A stretch of DNA of 64,000 nt, taken from positions 702,501 to 766,500 of the forward strand of contig BSBM01000824.1 of assembly GCA_027924585.1 (NCBI GenBank), given 5' to 3'. Below are positions 44,919 through 57,335 of this stretch, one piece after another (within the stretch, counting starts at the first letter, position 1; each line of letters begins with the position of its first letter). Both the position numbers and the translations under genes were made by a program. The stretch is from Larix kaempferi (lineage: Eukaryota > Streptophyta > Pinopsida > Pinales > Pinaceae). The notes beneath the pieces are model-generated. The model was not told the origin of the DNA. It saw only the letters and a program-made list of their open reading frames with translations, and did not search any database.

Positions 44919-46351
44919 TGCTATGAAGTTGCGCACAACGCAGTGTCGGAGAATTGTGAAGTCAGTGCTGTGGAGATAACAATGTTGCGATGTGTTCGGT
45001 CAACAGAAGATCCAGCTAGTCTGAGCGTTGGAGGGAAGACAACACATATTTCGGTTAGGTCATCAAAGATCTATTTTTGGCAAAGTTAATCGATAACTAC
45101 CAAGCAGTGGATAGGTGCAGATCAAGAGGAAGGTGACTGGTCGCACGCACGGAGAACTACTCCTTGAACTAGTCATCTAAAGGATGTGAAGGAAGGAACA
45201 ACTTGATGAGAGCAACCTATTGGCGCTCCTGTGACAGTTTTGTAAACCTAAGGGTTTCTGACTTCGAAATGTAAAGACATGACCTACGGGTATTGATCTA
45301 TAAATAAGGCATGATTTTGTATGGGAAGGGGTTACTCTTCATTTTTCTTGTTCATTATTGAATATTATTAGAGTCTATAAGCTTGAAGCTATTGTAAAGG
45401 TTCTGTAGCTGAGTGCATAGAGACCTAATTTTGAGAGAGAGAAGAGTCTACAGCTGAGTGCGTAGACAAAGAACTGTTGTACCCTTCCCTAAAGACAATA
45501 TAACAACAGTTCTTGTGGACGTAACCTCCATCTGGGGGGTGAACCACATTAAATACCATGTCATGTGATTTCTTTGTGTGTTTGCCATTGTTCGATTGCT
45601 TAATATGAATGCTTGATGTTATAGTTATCTGATAATTGTTTCTTTTATCTATATTCTCCGTGGAAGAGATGGGAATAAGATGTTAAGTAGTTCATATATG
45701 GATGAATGTTAATGCTTAGCATCTATAAGTTTTTGAATGTCTGGATCTATTAAATAATCACAGAGTTAATTTTTAAATTTGAAGTGATGCATCAGGGTGC
45801 GTAGCATTGTATATTCCATTCCATTACATATGTTTGAATTAGTCTAAGTGTTGATGAATGATTAAGACTGTTAAGTAAGATTGGTTAGTTTGACCAAGTC
45901 TTGAAGTGAACGTGCAGTCTGGTTGATGCGCCGATCCATTATAAGTGCTGGGAGAGAAGTTGTCGATAGCTTATCATCATATTACCAAGTCTAAGAATCC
46001 ATAAAGAGAGATCTTCAAGGAAGCGTACATAACCTTTCCGCTGACCTGTTGTTGTATCCCATTAGTACCGCGTAGTCGTAATCGACGCGAAGTAGAAGAC
46101 TTCACGCAGTATTTTATTCGCAGCATGGAAGTTCTTACCACGCTGCGCATCAGGCAGTTTAGACACTCGGATCACCAGGTTGTGGAAACCTGATTCCGCA
46201 TCCACCCACTCAGCTTCATCTTGGGTGAGACCTCAAGTTGTTCACAGTCTGTTGCCGAAAGGGCCAGTGAATAGGGGTTTTGTTGGTATATTGCACCGTG
46301 AAGTACCTAGGTCTACATTGGAAAACCTCTAGATCAATATTTATGCCAACA
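44919..46351 (+). repeat. G1 LTR-b, shared central LTR missing its first ~101 bp
   Basis: Homologous to LTR-c from 54278 onward; 1433 bp plus the missing 101 equals the full length. TATAAATA at 45299-45306. It ends GCCAACA at 46351 and is followed by PBS and pre-gag of G1b, so it acts as 5' LTR for G1b and as 3' LTR remnant for G1a. Confidence 0.9.
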
Positions 46352-46408
46352 AATGGTTTTGTTTCCGCGCTAAGACTTAGTGATGCGATAGTGTGTTTTG
46401 AAAAAGTA

Positions 46409-46918
46409 ATGTGCGAAGAAGAACGCGAGTTCCAATTAGAGTCAGACAATTGGCATCTAGAAAAGAAAGAGATTTGGGCCTGGTGTGATAAGATCGAAAG
46501 AGATTTTGCAAAGAAAGAGAACAAATACCAAAGTCTATCTGACGTAGAGTGGTTGAAAAAATACTCGTGGAGGGATATCCATGAGATTTTCTGGGCGTCG
46601 CTTCCAAATGAGCTGTATGAGTGGATATCGCGCCTCGCAGAAAGAAAGAATTGTTCTCAAGGAGGAGTACCTATAAAGTGGACTGTACAGCTTATTGAAA
46701 AGCTCAAAGCAATAGATAGCCCACTGTTGTGAGCAGTCAACTTCTGGGTTGACACCATACTTGAGGGATTTGTGACCAAGTTTGTTGTAGACACACTAAA
46801 ATCCTATAGCCAAGCTGAAGCATACTTCTTCAAAGGATTCAGAGGTAAGTTCCTGAACAATCTTAGTCTATGCATTAAAATGCTTTTAGTTGAGAAAGGT
46901 GTTTTAAGAATGCAGTAG
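46409..46918 (+). pseudogene. G1b pre-gag ORF, best-preserved copy
   Basis: About 169 codons from ATGTGCGAAGAAGAA with one in-frame TGA (46730-46732), then open to the TAG after RMQ. Segments: REFQLESDNWHLEKKE, DIHEIFWASLPNELYEWI, CSQGGVPIKW, TLKSYSQAEAYFFKGF. It is acidic and helical, with no signal peptide or membrane segment. The same frame is open 5' of the ATG into the LTR, which is probably chance. Confidence 0.7.
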
Positions 46919-46934
46919 TAATTCTTAATCTGTC

Positions 46935-49900
46935 ATGGTAGAAGATACATACATTGATTCTGACGAAGAAAACCATACTTTGAGAAGTCGAAAGAGATAT
47001 AAGCTGACTAACGAAAAGAATCCCAGAGGATCTAAAAATTGCATAGATACCGAAATTCCGTGTGACCTTAATAATAAGACCACGCAATTATCAGCCACAA
47101 TCCAGCGTATTACACCTTAGAATCTACCCAGTATTAATACCGCACCTCCCCTATCTCATATTCGAGCAGTTCAGAACCTACCCGCTGCGAGCATCATGCA
47201 ACGCACCCCACAGAACGCCAATACTAGTAGCACCATAGGAGCGAGTCCTCATACCACTACGACTCAGACCATTCCACGGAATACTATTCCTAGCACGACC
47301 TAGCAGCCTGTGTCTACTTTTGTCACAAGGAATCCGTCCCAAAATCGTACACAATCCGGAAGGAGGATGGCTGATAATGATATAAAACTGCGGATATTCA
47401 AAGGAACGGGTCTAGAAGACCCTGATCAGCATTGGTTTCTATGTGAAGCCATATGGAGTGTAAAGCAAGTTCAGGATGATGCTGTGATGAGAGAACAACT
47501 CATCACTACTTTTAGAGATAGAACATTACACTAGTTTATGAAGTATTCTCAAGCATAGCCAAGAACCCTAGTATACATCAAAGCCGCAATGTTAGCAGAA
47601 TTCAAGAAGCCGAAATCAGAATCATAGTGCATAACAGAGTTGAAAGAAATCAAATAGAAACATGTTGAATTGGTCAGGGAATTCGACAAAAAACTTAAGA
47701 CATTGTTGGACCAAGTGAGCTTTGTTATAGCTATACAATAGCACCAAGAGTGGTTCATTACTGCGTTGTTACCCCATATCAAACAACCATTGATGCAATA
47801 GAAGGTTGTGTCACAGGCTAAGTCCTTGGATATCGTGATCAAGTTGGAGGCTTCACCAATTGGAGAAAGTAGTTTTGGGATGTTACAGATCTAGAACCAG
47901 TTGGCTACCTTGACATTAGAATTTCAAGGTATGAAAAAAGGAAAGGAACAAAGACATGAACAAAGACATGAAGTTTGGTGCACAAGATGCAAAGGAGAGA
48001 GCCACACTAGAGAACATTGCCCCTTATTTCAAGATTATATTAATAGTGGTTCACCAAACCCAATGAATATGAATCAGAACCAGGTGCCTTGGTGTGAAAT
48101 TTGTTGAACCAGAGGACACTGGGCTGAGGACCATTATCTGATATAGAAATATGTAAAAGCTCCGATAAACTTATACTGTAATTTCTGTAAGTTAGTTGGA
48201 CATGATGAGTCCAAGTGTCGTGCTTATGAGCTGATGAATGAAAGAAGAGAGATATGGAATTAATGCAAGGTGCTAGAATGTACCATGTTCAAGAAGAAAA
48301 CCAGCCAAAAGAGGAGAACACCCAATATGATCAAGGTGGATATAGAGGCCGTGGTGGTGGATACCACGGGAGAGGGAGAAATGCTGGCCCAACTCAAGGA
48401 AGAGGCCGAGGCCATGTAATCTTCTATAACTGTGGCCAACCAGGTCATGTATCTAGAGAATGTACTAATCCATGCACCACATGCAACTACTGTAAATCGT
48501 TTGATCATGTCATTGAAGACTGCCCCGTGCTTAAGGTAGAAATGCAGAAGAGGAGAAGGACATAAACACTGAACCCTAATATTCAGTTGATTGCAGTAGA
48601 GGCTAGACCTACAGATCTGTGTGTAAATGTAGTAACGTGAAGTGGCGCTGATACAAGAAGAGATAGAAGCATAGAAGCCTCAACTTCGGGAACAACTGAT
48701 GCTAAGAAGACCCATGGAGAAACATTATGGATTAGAAAAGCTCTTGGGAAAGCATCTCCTTTGAACTTATAGAAAAATAAAGAAATATTTGAAGAAGTGC
48801 GGGACATGTTCAAACAACCACCACCTACTTCACCGAGAATCTCATTTTGTAGTGAAGTACCACAGATAGAAGACATGCCACTGGCATATGATCATACGGG
48901 CACTGCACCAGATACGGGAACCTCTATTGCGTAGTTCCTACGGAGCTGCATTAAGTTATTAAAGAACAAAGACACTTTTATGGAATTTGAAAAATTGCTA
49001 AGTCAGTATGAATCACACAGGGAGAGGAGGACTGCCCATGGTGTAGTTCATAACATTAGGAGTCCTAAAAAAACTGGGAGAGAAATGTGGTTCACTACAC
49101 AGATTGGAGACTACGAGATGGATGAGATCATTCTTGATCTTAGATCCGAAGTAAATGTCTTGACCAAGCAGACATGGTAGGCAATAGGGAAACCAAAGTT
49201 ACAATGGTCACCTATACAGTTAAGAATGGCTAATCAAGGCATATTTATACCGTTGGGGAGGTTACCCAATACCATTGTTGACATTGATAGAGTGCGAAGT
49301 TATGAATACTTCGAAGTAATGGAAATTGTGGATGATAGCAACCCTTATCCAACGCTGCTGGGTATCGATTGAGAAATGACAAACTCCACCATCATAAATT
49401 TGAAGACAATGAAAATGATATTTGAAGGCAATGACATAAGGTTCATCGCACCACTGGACCCTTCGCAAGGGGAGCGATATGTTGAACCAATTCAAGAGGA
49501 GTACAGAGCTCAAGATCTCGATGGTATCTATAAGATGACAACAAAATGTTGCAGATTATACTCATCCTACTAGCGATGGAACGCTCAGCTGGCACTGTGA
49601 TAGTTCTTGCATCTCAGACTCTGAGGCAGTATTGGAAAACTAGCAACGCAGAATGCATGAAGTATATTCCAGGAGATGCACAACAATTATGAAATCACTC
49701 CACTGGATTGGAAAGAAGGTGAGTCTAAGTCCCACTTATGATGGTTCAGCTAATGTTTATTCATTTATCAAAGAATATACTACAATAGTTACAGATGAAC
49801 ATCTCGTTTCAGCATTAGACATGGCACTACGAGAAACACCTGCCAGATGGTGGGCCACGCATAAGAAGACACTAACAACTTGGGACCAGTGCAAAATAAA

Positions 49901-51800
49901 AATGAAGATCAGGTTTGTTGATAAAGTCACACTACCTTTTGAGAAATAGAATGGCCAGATGAATTCAGGGGATCATATTGCAGCCTGTGTACAAGCTTGG
50001 AAAGAAAGGCCAAAGACAGAATGGGTACACCTTTTTGTGCATACACTGGAGGAGCCTATTCCAAATAAATGGTATCTAGAGGCAGAGTTGCACAGAGGAA
50101 CTATAGATTGGTTTGTACTCACTACGAGCTTCCACAACAACTTTAGCTTTGAAGATGTGCATCCTACTATAAATGACATGCTGCAGCTTATCAAGGAAAA
50201 GATATTTACACCAAATTGCATGAAGGAAAAAGCAACATTAGAAGAATGTTTTGGGGCAAACAATGTACCTCCGAGTCTACAAGCAGATTGGACAGAACAG
50301 ATAGAGCTGGCCTTCGACTGTTATAACGTAGCTGAAAATGTTGAGGATAAGGAAGACAGTGATGAGGAGGATCCACGCAACATAAAGATCCATGGATCAG
50401 AAGGAACGCATTATGTAGAAGGACCCCCACTAGAAATTCCAGATATGAGTGGACAGGTAAAAATGAATAAAGTGAACATCAGCACTAGTGAAGAGCCGAA
50501 GTTCACAGCAATAGGAGACTATTAGGATGACAATACAGTTGTAGAGGTCACGGGTATATTACAGGAATATCAGGAAGTATTCCCGACCAAGTTCACAGAG
50601 ATGAAAGGCATTCTGGGAGACTTAGGAGTGATGAAAATCCCTCTTGAGCCTAGCGCTAAACCCATCAAGCAAAGGCCATATAGATTAAATCCATGCTACA
50701 AAGAATGAGTTAAGGCAGAACTCGACAAGATGCTCGATGCAGGGATCATTGAGCCGATTGAAGAATCTAAATGGATAAGCCCAATGGTTGTCGAAGATAA
50801 GAAAACAAAGGGTGAGATCAGGATCTGTGTTGATCTCATAAAGTTGAATGATGCTTCAATGCATGACCGATTTCCTACTCCTTTTACTGACGAAGTACTT
50901 GATAACGTTGGAGGGAATGAGGCATACTCTTTTACTGATGGATTTTCTAGATACCATCAGATCAGAATTGATCATGCAGATAGACACAAGACCACTTTTG
51001 CAACAGAATGGGGGTCATTCCAGTATACAGTGATGCCATTTGGTCTGAAGAATGCACCAGCCATATTTTCTAGAGTGGTGATTACAGCATTTAAAGAATT
51101 CATACACAAGTTTTCAGAGGTTTACTTTGATGATTGGACCATTTTAGGGTTACTGAAGAACCATGCCGCGAACCTCAGAATGATGTTGGAAAAATGTAGA
51201 TAGCACCAGATTTCTTTGAATTTGAAGAAATGTATTTTCTGTGTTCCTTATGGGATTTTGCTGGGACACGTTGTGTGCAAGCAGGGCTTGATGGTTGACC
51301 CTACGAAGATCGTAGTTATTGTAAATTTGCCTACACCAAATTCAGTTAAACAATTTCGCACCACACTAGGGCATATCGGTTACTACAGGAAATTCATAAA
51401 AGGGTATGCGCAGATAACCGCAGTAATGGAGAATCTTTTAAAGAAGTATGCATCGTTCATTTGGAATGAGGACTGTGAGAAAGGATTTGAAACATTGAAA
51501 GAGAAGATGGTCACTACGTCAATCCTAGTTTTTCCAGACTGGGAGAAGCAATTTCACGTCCATGTTGATGCTTCATGTATATCATTTGGAGTTGTTCTTG
51601 CTCAAGCAGGAGAAGGAGGCATTGATCATCCCATTGCAGTTTCAAGCAAAAAGCTTCCATCTACTAAGAAGAACTATATCACTACTGAAAGAGAAGGACT
51701 GACAATGGTATATGCGCTACAGAAGTTTAGACACTATTTGCTTTGCGCTCACTTCTCTATACTATTATACATGTTATTAACGGTGGGGAAGTCCAGTTAG
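46935..51800 (+). pseudogene. G1b gag-protease-RT polyprotein
   Basis: Gag core 47380-47640 (KLRIFKGTGLEDPDQHWFLC). CCHC knuckles 47960-48530 flank a Gly/Arg-rich stretch. Protease 49110-49460 has EIILDLRSEVNVL, where the catalytic region has lost its Gly. Gag-like modules 49710-50220 follow. RT 50715-51400 has FTDGFSRYHQIRI and YFDDW near 51127. RNase H begins (HVHVDASCISFGVVLA) and is cut off near 51760. A 1-bp loss near 48250 and a 1-bp gain near 49540 shift the frame temporarily, and several TAG stops are present. It ends in a fused out-of-frame tail. Confidence 0.88.
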
Positions 51801-51892
51801 CTACTTTAGCCAGTGATACATTGCCCAATTTGATAAATGGAAGCAGACTAAAGCTTTATCGTGATAGTCCTACTTCGCAACATCCAGTATGA
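51757..51892 (+). pseudogene. Deletion junction fusing G1b RNase H to the integrase C-terminus
   Basis: Sequence like G2 33850 (HYLLGSHF) passes within a few bases into sequence like G2 35237 (VIHVTN, LPNLINGSRLKLY). About 1.38 kb of the G2 coordinate range is missing. TAT is shared at the breakpoint. The C-terminal remnant ends near 51892. Confidence 0.85.
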
Positions 51893-52382
51893 TCAAGAAG
51901 AAGGGAAAAATTTCTAAGTGCCAAGTACAGTTGGAATTGGGCACTAGAAACTGCAAAGAGTCTGTACACAAAGTTGTTGAGATAGATCAATGTACTACGC
52001 AGCACTGCTGTAGCTGTGCATCAAAAAAAAATCATGAGAAAAGAAAAGGAAAAGAAAAGAAACAATGCGATGTTGCGACATTCAAAAGGAAACCCCGAAG
52101 AGAAAAGAAATTAGACACCGCGAAGTAACTACGCAAGACCGACGATTACCTACTGCGTAGTTCGATGCAAGGATCCAAAAAGATAGCCGTTATAGTGTCG
52201 ATCGAAAATATAGCCGTTATACAGTACTTTCCTACCCACCGCTTGGGCATTTAATGCACAGATAGCCATTTTGAACGATTTAATGAAGGAATTGACCGAA
52301 GCATCTGCCGGATTTGCCTAACGAATACTGCATTTAATGCTTATCTAACCGTTAAGGGGAGCAGAGGGGGATCATCTACGCC

Positions 52383-52390
52383 TATAAATA
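52383..52390 (+). promoter_or_regulatory. G1b internal TATA-like box ahead of the extra ORF
   Basis: CGCCTATAAATAATG, 121 bp before the proposed ATG at 52504. It is the counterpart of 35850 in G2, with the same motif at nearly the same spacing. Confidence 0.6.
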
Positions 52391-52503
52391 ATGCAGCATT
52401 TAGACTCGCAGACATTACCAAAACACTTATAATTTATTGCGGACATTGTTTTCTGAGTTATTTATGCAAGTTATCCACTATTTGTTGAGTAGTGTGCAAG
52501 TGA

Positions 52504-54164
52504 ATGTCACAGAGGTCCTTTTTTTAGAAAGAGTTCATGGTCCAGGAGACTGTGAGGTTGTTCCAATATGAAGGAATTGACGGGTTAATGAGAACCCCGA
52601 ACAAGAAAGTCATCACTGAGCCAGAACAGGGTCCAAGATGATAACCAAGGCACGACCCAACAATGCAAGACAAGGGAAAAAATCTACTAGGACTGAGGAC
52701 AAAGACACCCAAGATGAGTTCGGCAGGGCCGAACAAACCAATAGTTGATAAAGAAATACCATTAACAATGACTCCAGATTACATTTTGCCACGTGCACTA
52801 GACGTGACATCCATTAAATTATTGAAGAGTCTAAAATATGAGATACCACTCTCCTTGATATCAAAGCATGTCGAGGTGGACAAAAATCTATTGGGTAAGA
52901 TTCCCGAATGTAAATGGGAGGACTATGATCTTCTTTCAATACAGAAGGAGAAGAAGGAAAAGGTGATTCAAATAGTTTGGACCAGAACCTAACTACACTG
53001 CAAGGGATTTCACAAAAAATTGATGAAGTAAGCAAAAGATTACCCTTGCTGCGGGAATCAAAGGCTGAAGAGAAGTCGGCAGGGACTTCGTAGTAGCAAA
53101 TCACTGTTCCTGCAAGGCCCCATGTTGTCCATCTGCAACCATTATCTATAAGGTTTCCTTTACCTGATCAAGTAATGTTGGATACGAAGAATGTGGAATG
53201 CGTGGAACTTGATCTTGCAAAGATACCATTGCCAGGCCTACATTACTTTCAGTTGCAAGTTTTTGAAGAAATGCATGAGAGAACCACAAATGCGCTAAAA
53301 GGACAAGTTGAGTTGTAAGCAGCTAACAGGCAGTTGGAGGAAGATATCTCGCTGAGAGCTATGGAACTGCAATATGAGCATGATCGTTGGCTAAGACTGG
53401 AATCCACGATCACTGCGGTTGCAGACAACATAGATGAATTTGAAGTGCAACAAGAACCAGCGGATACCATTGTTAAGATTGGCGAACTGGCAACCAGTCT
53501 TAAGACGGAGATGCAGGACATGGAGATTCTTCATGAGGCTGACATTACTACCTTAAAGACGCAGATAAACCCACATACCCCACTGAATCAACAGCAGCTT
53601 AGGGCACAGGAGGTCAAGGCCACAGCAAAGAATATTTTTGTTGAAGTGGCTAAGTGCCAGAGTCTGTTGGAAGCGGCATTGAAGGCATTCACTCCCCTCG
53701 AAGAAGACCCAGGATTGCTGCAAGTAAAGAATGCAGTGAAAGATAAGTAAGCCGCACTGGAGAAGTTGGATGCAGAAGTGAAGGCCCTACTACCAAGAGA
53801 TAGGCTTCCGAAGTACAGAGAAATAAACACCCTCAAGAAGGAAGTGCAAGCCTTGCAAGAGAAAGAGACTGAAATGGACGATAAGTCACAACCATTATTG
53901 GAGGATGCCAGCAAAATATCGCAAGAGATAGAGGAAAAGTTAAAGGAGTTGCGCAAGAGTCAAGAATAGGTGGAAGGTCAAATTGGCGAAGAGATCACAC
54001 TTGAGATGCTGGATACAGTTAAGCAAGTCGAGCAAGATATGAAGGCTGCATCCGAGAAGCTAATTGATACATACAACGATTTCACTACGAAGCTATCTCT
54101 GCAGGTGGTGGAATAGATGGAGGAAGATGCATGTGCAGGTGGCTCGAGAGCGAGCCACATGTAA
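52504..54164 (+). pseudogene. G1b sense-strand extra ORF, internally deleted
   Basis: The start aligns with 35973. The head reads through LFQYEGIDGLMRTPNKKV, DYILPRALD and CKWEDYDLL, then jumps near 52950 to the part equivalent to G2 37650 onward. The ITGLS-bearing core and the basic segment are therefore lost. The coiled-coil tail is well kept (open 53334-53750 and 53766-53969: heptad-rich, RDRLPKYREINTLKKEVQAL) and ends RASHM-stop. Few stops remain in the tail compared with gag-pol. Confidence 0.75.
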
Positions 54165-54176
54165 GTGTTAGGGACA

Positions 54177-55713
54177 TGTTGGGCCTGGCCCAAGTGGGAA
54201 TTTTGAGTAGGAAGGATTTTGAGAGCTGCGGAGCTGAGCGTAGTTCAGCTGGAACAATTTTGGGATAAGTTTTGGTATGCTGCGAAGTTGCATGCAACAC
54301 AGTGTCGGAAGAATTGCTAAGTCATTGATGCAAGGATAACAATGCTGCGATGTGTTCAATCAACGGAAGATCTAGCTAAGCAGAGCGTTGGAGCGAAGAC
54401 AAAACATATTCTAGCTAGGTCATCGAAGATCTATTTTTGGAAAAGATACTCGATAATTACCAAGCGGTGGGTAGGTGCAGATCGCGAGGAAGGTGACTGG
54501 TCGCACAGATAGAGAACTACTACTTGAACCAGTCGTTTAAAGGCCATGAAGGAAGGAACAGCTCGGTGAGAGCAACCTATTGGCGCGCATGTGAGAGTTC
54601 TGTAAACCTAAGGGTTTCTGCCTTCGAAATGTAAAGACATGACCTATGGGTCTTGATCTATAAATAAGGCATGATTTTGTATGGGAAGGGGTTACTCTTC
54701 ATTTTTGTTGGTCATTATTGAATATTATCAGAGTCTGTAAGCTTGAAGCTATTGTAAAGGTTTTGCAGCTGAGTGTGCAGAGACCTAATTTTGAGAGAGA
54801 GAAGACCGTCTGCAGCTGAGTGCGCAGACGAAGAACTATTGCACCCTTCCCTAAAGACGATATAACAATAGTTCTTGTGGATGTAGCCTCGATTCGGGGG
54901 GTGAACCACATTAAATACCATGTCATGTGATTGCTTTGTGTGTTTTCCATTGTTCGATTCCTTAATATGAATGCTTGATGTTACAGTTATCTAATATTTG
55001 ATTCTTTTATCTTTATTCATCGTGGAAGAGATGGGAATAAGATGTTAAGTAGTTCATATATGGATGAATGTTAATGCTCAACATCTATAAGTCTTCGAAT
55101 GTATGGATCTGTTAAATATTCACAGAGTTAATTGTTAAAGTTGAAGTGTTGCATCAGGGCACGCAGCATTGTATATTCCATTCCATTACATATGTTTGAA
55201 TCAGTCTAAGTGTTGATGAATGATTAAGACTGTTAAGTAAGATTGGTTAGTTTGATCAAGTCTTGAAGTGAACACGCGGTCTGGTTGATGCGTCGATCCA
55301 TTAAAAGTGCTGCGAGATAAGCTGTTGATAGCTTATCATCATATTTTCAAGTCTAAGAATCCATAAAGAGAGATCTGCAAGGAAGCGTATATACCCTTTG
55401 CGTCGACCTATTGTTGTAGCCCATTAGTACCACGCAGTCATAATCAATGCAAAGTAGAATACTTCACGCAGTCTTTTGTTCACAGCATGGAAGTTCTTAC
55501 CGTGCTACGTATCAGTCAGTTTAGACACTCGCATCACTAGGTTGTGGAAACCTGATTCCGCAACCACCCCCTCAAATTCGCCTCGGGTGAGACCTCAGGC
55601 TGCTCATAGTATGTTGCTGAAAGGGCCAGTGAATAGGGGTTTTGTTGGTATCTTGCACCGCAAAGTACCTCGGTCTGCATTGGAAAACATCTAAATTAGT
55701 ATTTACGCCAACA
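54177..55713 (+). repeat. G1 LTR-c, complete 3' LTR
   Basis: 1537 bp, TGTTGGGCCTGG to TTTACGCCAACA. TATAAATA at 54659-54666. It is the reference copy for LTR-a and LTR-b. The right flank starts ATGAG; the matching left flank is outside the window. Confidence 0.93.
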
Positions 55714-55953
55714 ATGAGGAACGTAGATATGACAATGATGATGAAGATACTGATGATGATGATGGTCATGATGATGAAGACGTTGATGATGATGGTGATG
55801 GTGATGAAGATGATGATGATGATGATGAAAAAGATGATGATGATGGAAATGTTGATGAGGAAGTGGGAGATGACAATGATGATGAAGATGTTGATGATGA
55901 TGATGATGGTGATGATGATGAAGATGTTGATGATGATGTTGATGGTGATGAAT

Positions 55954-56019
<66 letters not shown>

Positions 56020-56130
56020 ATGTTGATGAGGAACCTAGAGATTACAATGATGATTAAGATTTTTATGATGATGATGAATATGTTGATGATGATGGTGATG
56101 GTGAGGAATATGATGATGAGGAGGGTGTCC
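55714..56130 (+). repeat. GAT/ATG microsatellite with higher-order units
   Basis: Impure (GAT)n over about 400 bp. A non-GAT header resembling ATGAGGAA...ACAATGATGAT recurs at 55714, 55855 and 56026, spaced 141 and 171 bp. Asp-rich, Met-rich and Ile-rich frames are all open and are artefacts of the repeat. Confidence 0.9.
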
Positions 56131-56159
56131 ATCTTCTCTTTATCTTCATAATTATCTAG

Positions 56160-56464
56160 GTCCCTATAGCACTCTCTCCCTTCATTCTCCCTTAATCACT
56201 AACCCTAGATGTGATTTATCCCTCCCCCGTGCCCTCTATCTCTGACCTTGTATCCCTCCCTCCCTATATCTTTCTCTAGATCTGTCACTGGATTTGTCCC
56301 TCACTCCTTTACCTCCCTCCCTCTATGTCTCTTTCTCTCCCTTACACCATCTTCATCCCCGCCACCCCACTAATTCCTCCTTCCATATCACACACACACA
56401 CACAAACACACCACCTCCCACTTTATTTGTTGCTAACACCTCCCTCTAGTCTCTCTCTCCCCAA

Positions 56465-56517
<53 letters not shown>

Positions 56518-57050
56518 ACACACACACACATAGATTATGTGCCTTTCTTTAATCAAACCCATTCACCCTCCATCCATATCTATCTCCACCTTTCTCCCAC
56601 CATCCCTCACCCTACCTTCTCTCCCTCCCTCTCTCACCACCTCTCTCTCTCTCTCTCACCTTCTATCCCTCCCTCACGTTATCTTTCCCTAAACCTATTC
56701 CCATATCTCCATCACTCCCTCTCTCTCTCTCTCACTTTATGTCCCTTCCCCCTCCTCTCATATTATCTCTCTCTCTCTCTCTCCATCGCCACCACTCCCT
56801 GCATGTCTCCCACCAACAATTTTTGTTCCTTGCTTCCTATCTCTTTATTTCGTTATATCCCCGTCTATCTCTCACTCCCTCTAAATCCATTCCTCTCCAT
56901 TTTCCATCTCCATCCCTTGCTCTATGTCTCTCCCCCCCCTGTATTCTATCTTTGTCTCTCACATCCCCCTTGCCTCCATCCTTCCCCCCTTGTCACTCAT
57001 GTCTCACTTTTAACTTCTAACCCTATACCTCTTCAGAACCTCTTCTACTC
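56160..57050 (+). repeat. Polypyrimidine tract with (CT)n and (CA)n
   Basis: About 0.9 kb of C/T-rich plus strand, including an almost pure (TC)n run at about 56467-56513, followed by CACACACACACA, and several shorter TC runs up to 56790. Ser/Leu/Pro-rich open frames are compositional artefacts. Confidence 0.9.
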
Positions 57051-57149
57051 CTAATAGTGCTCTCAAGATCCACTGCCCTTCACCCTTGTAGCCCATCATG
57101 TTCCCATTCCCTTCATCTCTCCCCACTCAAGCTTCCAAGATCCTTCTAA

Positions 57150-57280
57150 TCCCTTGACCCTTTCCCACCCCTATTAATTATTAACCATAGATTCCCTTGA
57201 CCCTTCCCCACCCCTTCTCAAATATTAACCAAAAATGCCTTTAAGTCTTCCCCACCCCCTCTCAAGTATTAAACATAGAT
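57150..57280 (+). repeat. Minisatellite of about 50-55 bp, three copies
   Basis: Three diverged units contain CCTTGACCCTTCCCCACCCC and then an AT-rich ATTAACCATAGATT half. Confidence 0.75.
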
Positions 57281-57335
57281 TTTATGATTTAAATAACGCT
57301 AACGCATTTTTGCACTACAGAATGCACATGCGCTA

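Larger units (their letters stand above)
46352..54176 (+). mobile_element. G1b: second internal region of the G1 array, with two internal deletions
   Basis: PBS 46354-46371, pre-gag 46409-46918, gag-protease-RT 46935 to about 51760, a deletion to the integrase end, TATA-like box 52383, extra ORF 52504-54164, then LTR-c. Compared with G2 it lacks about 1.4 kb of RNase H plus integrase and a large middle part of the extra ORF. It is nonautonomous and dead. Confidence 0.9.

Noticed and set aside
46280-46408. Extension of the pre-gag ORF into the LTR
   Set aside because: The conserved blocks start at the ATG at 46409 in all three copies; the upstream part lies in LTR and PBS.
55642-56151. Long Met/Asp/Ile-rich ORFs on both strands
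   Set aside because: They read through (GAT)n in every frame; repeat artefact without domain or start context.
56325-57054. 171-codon and shorter Ser/Leu/Pro ORFs
   Set aside because: They arise from a stop-poor pyrimidine tract; several overlapping frames are open.
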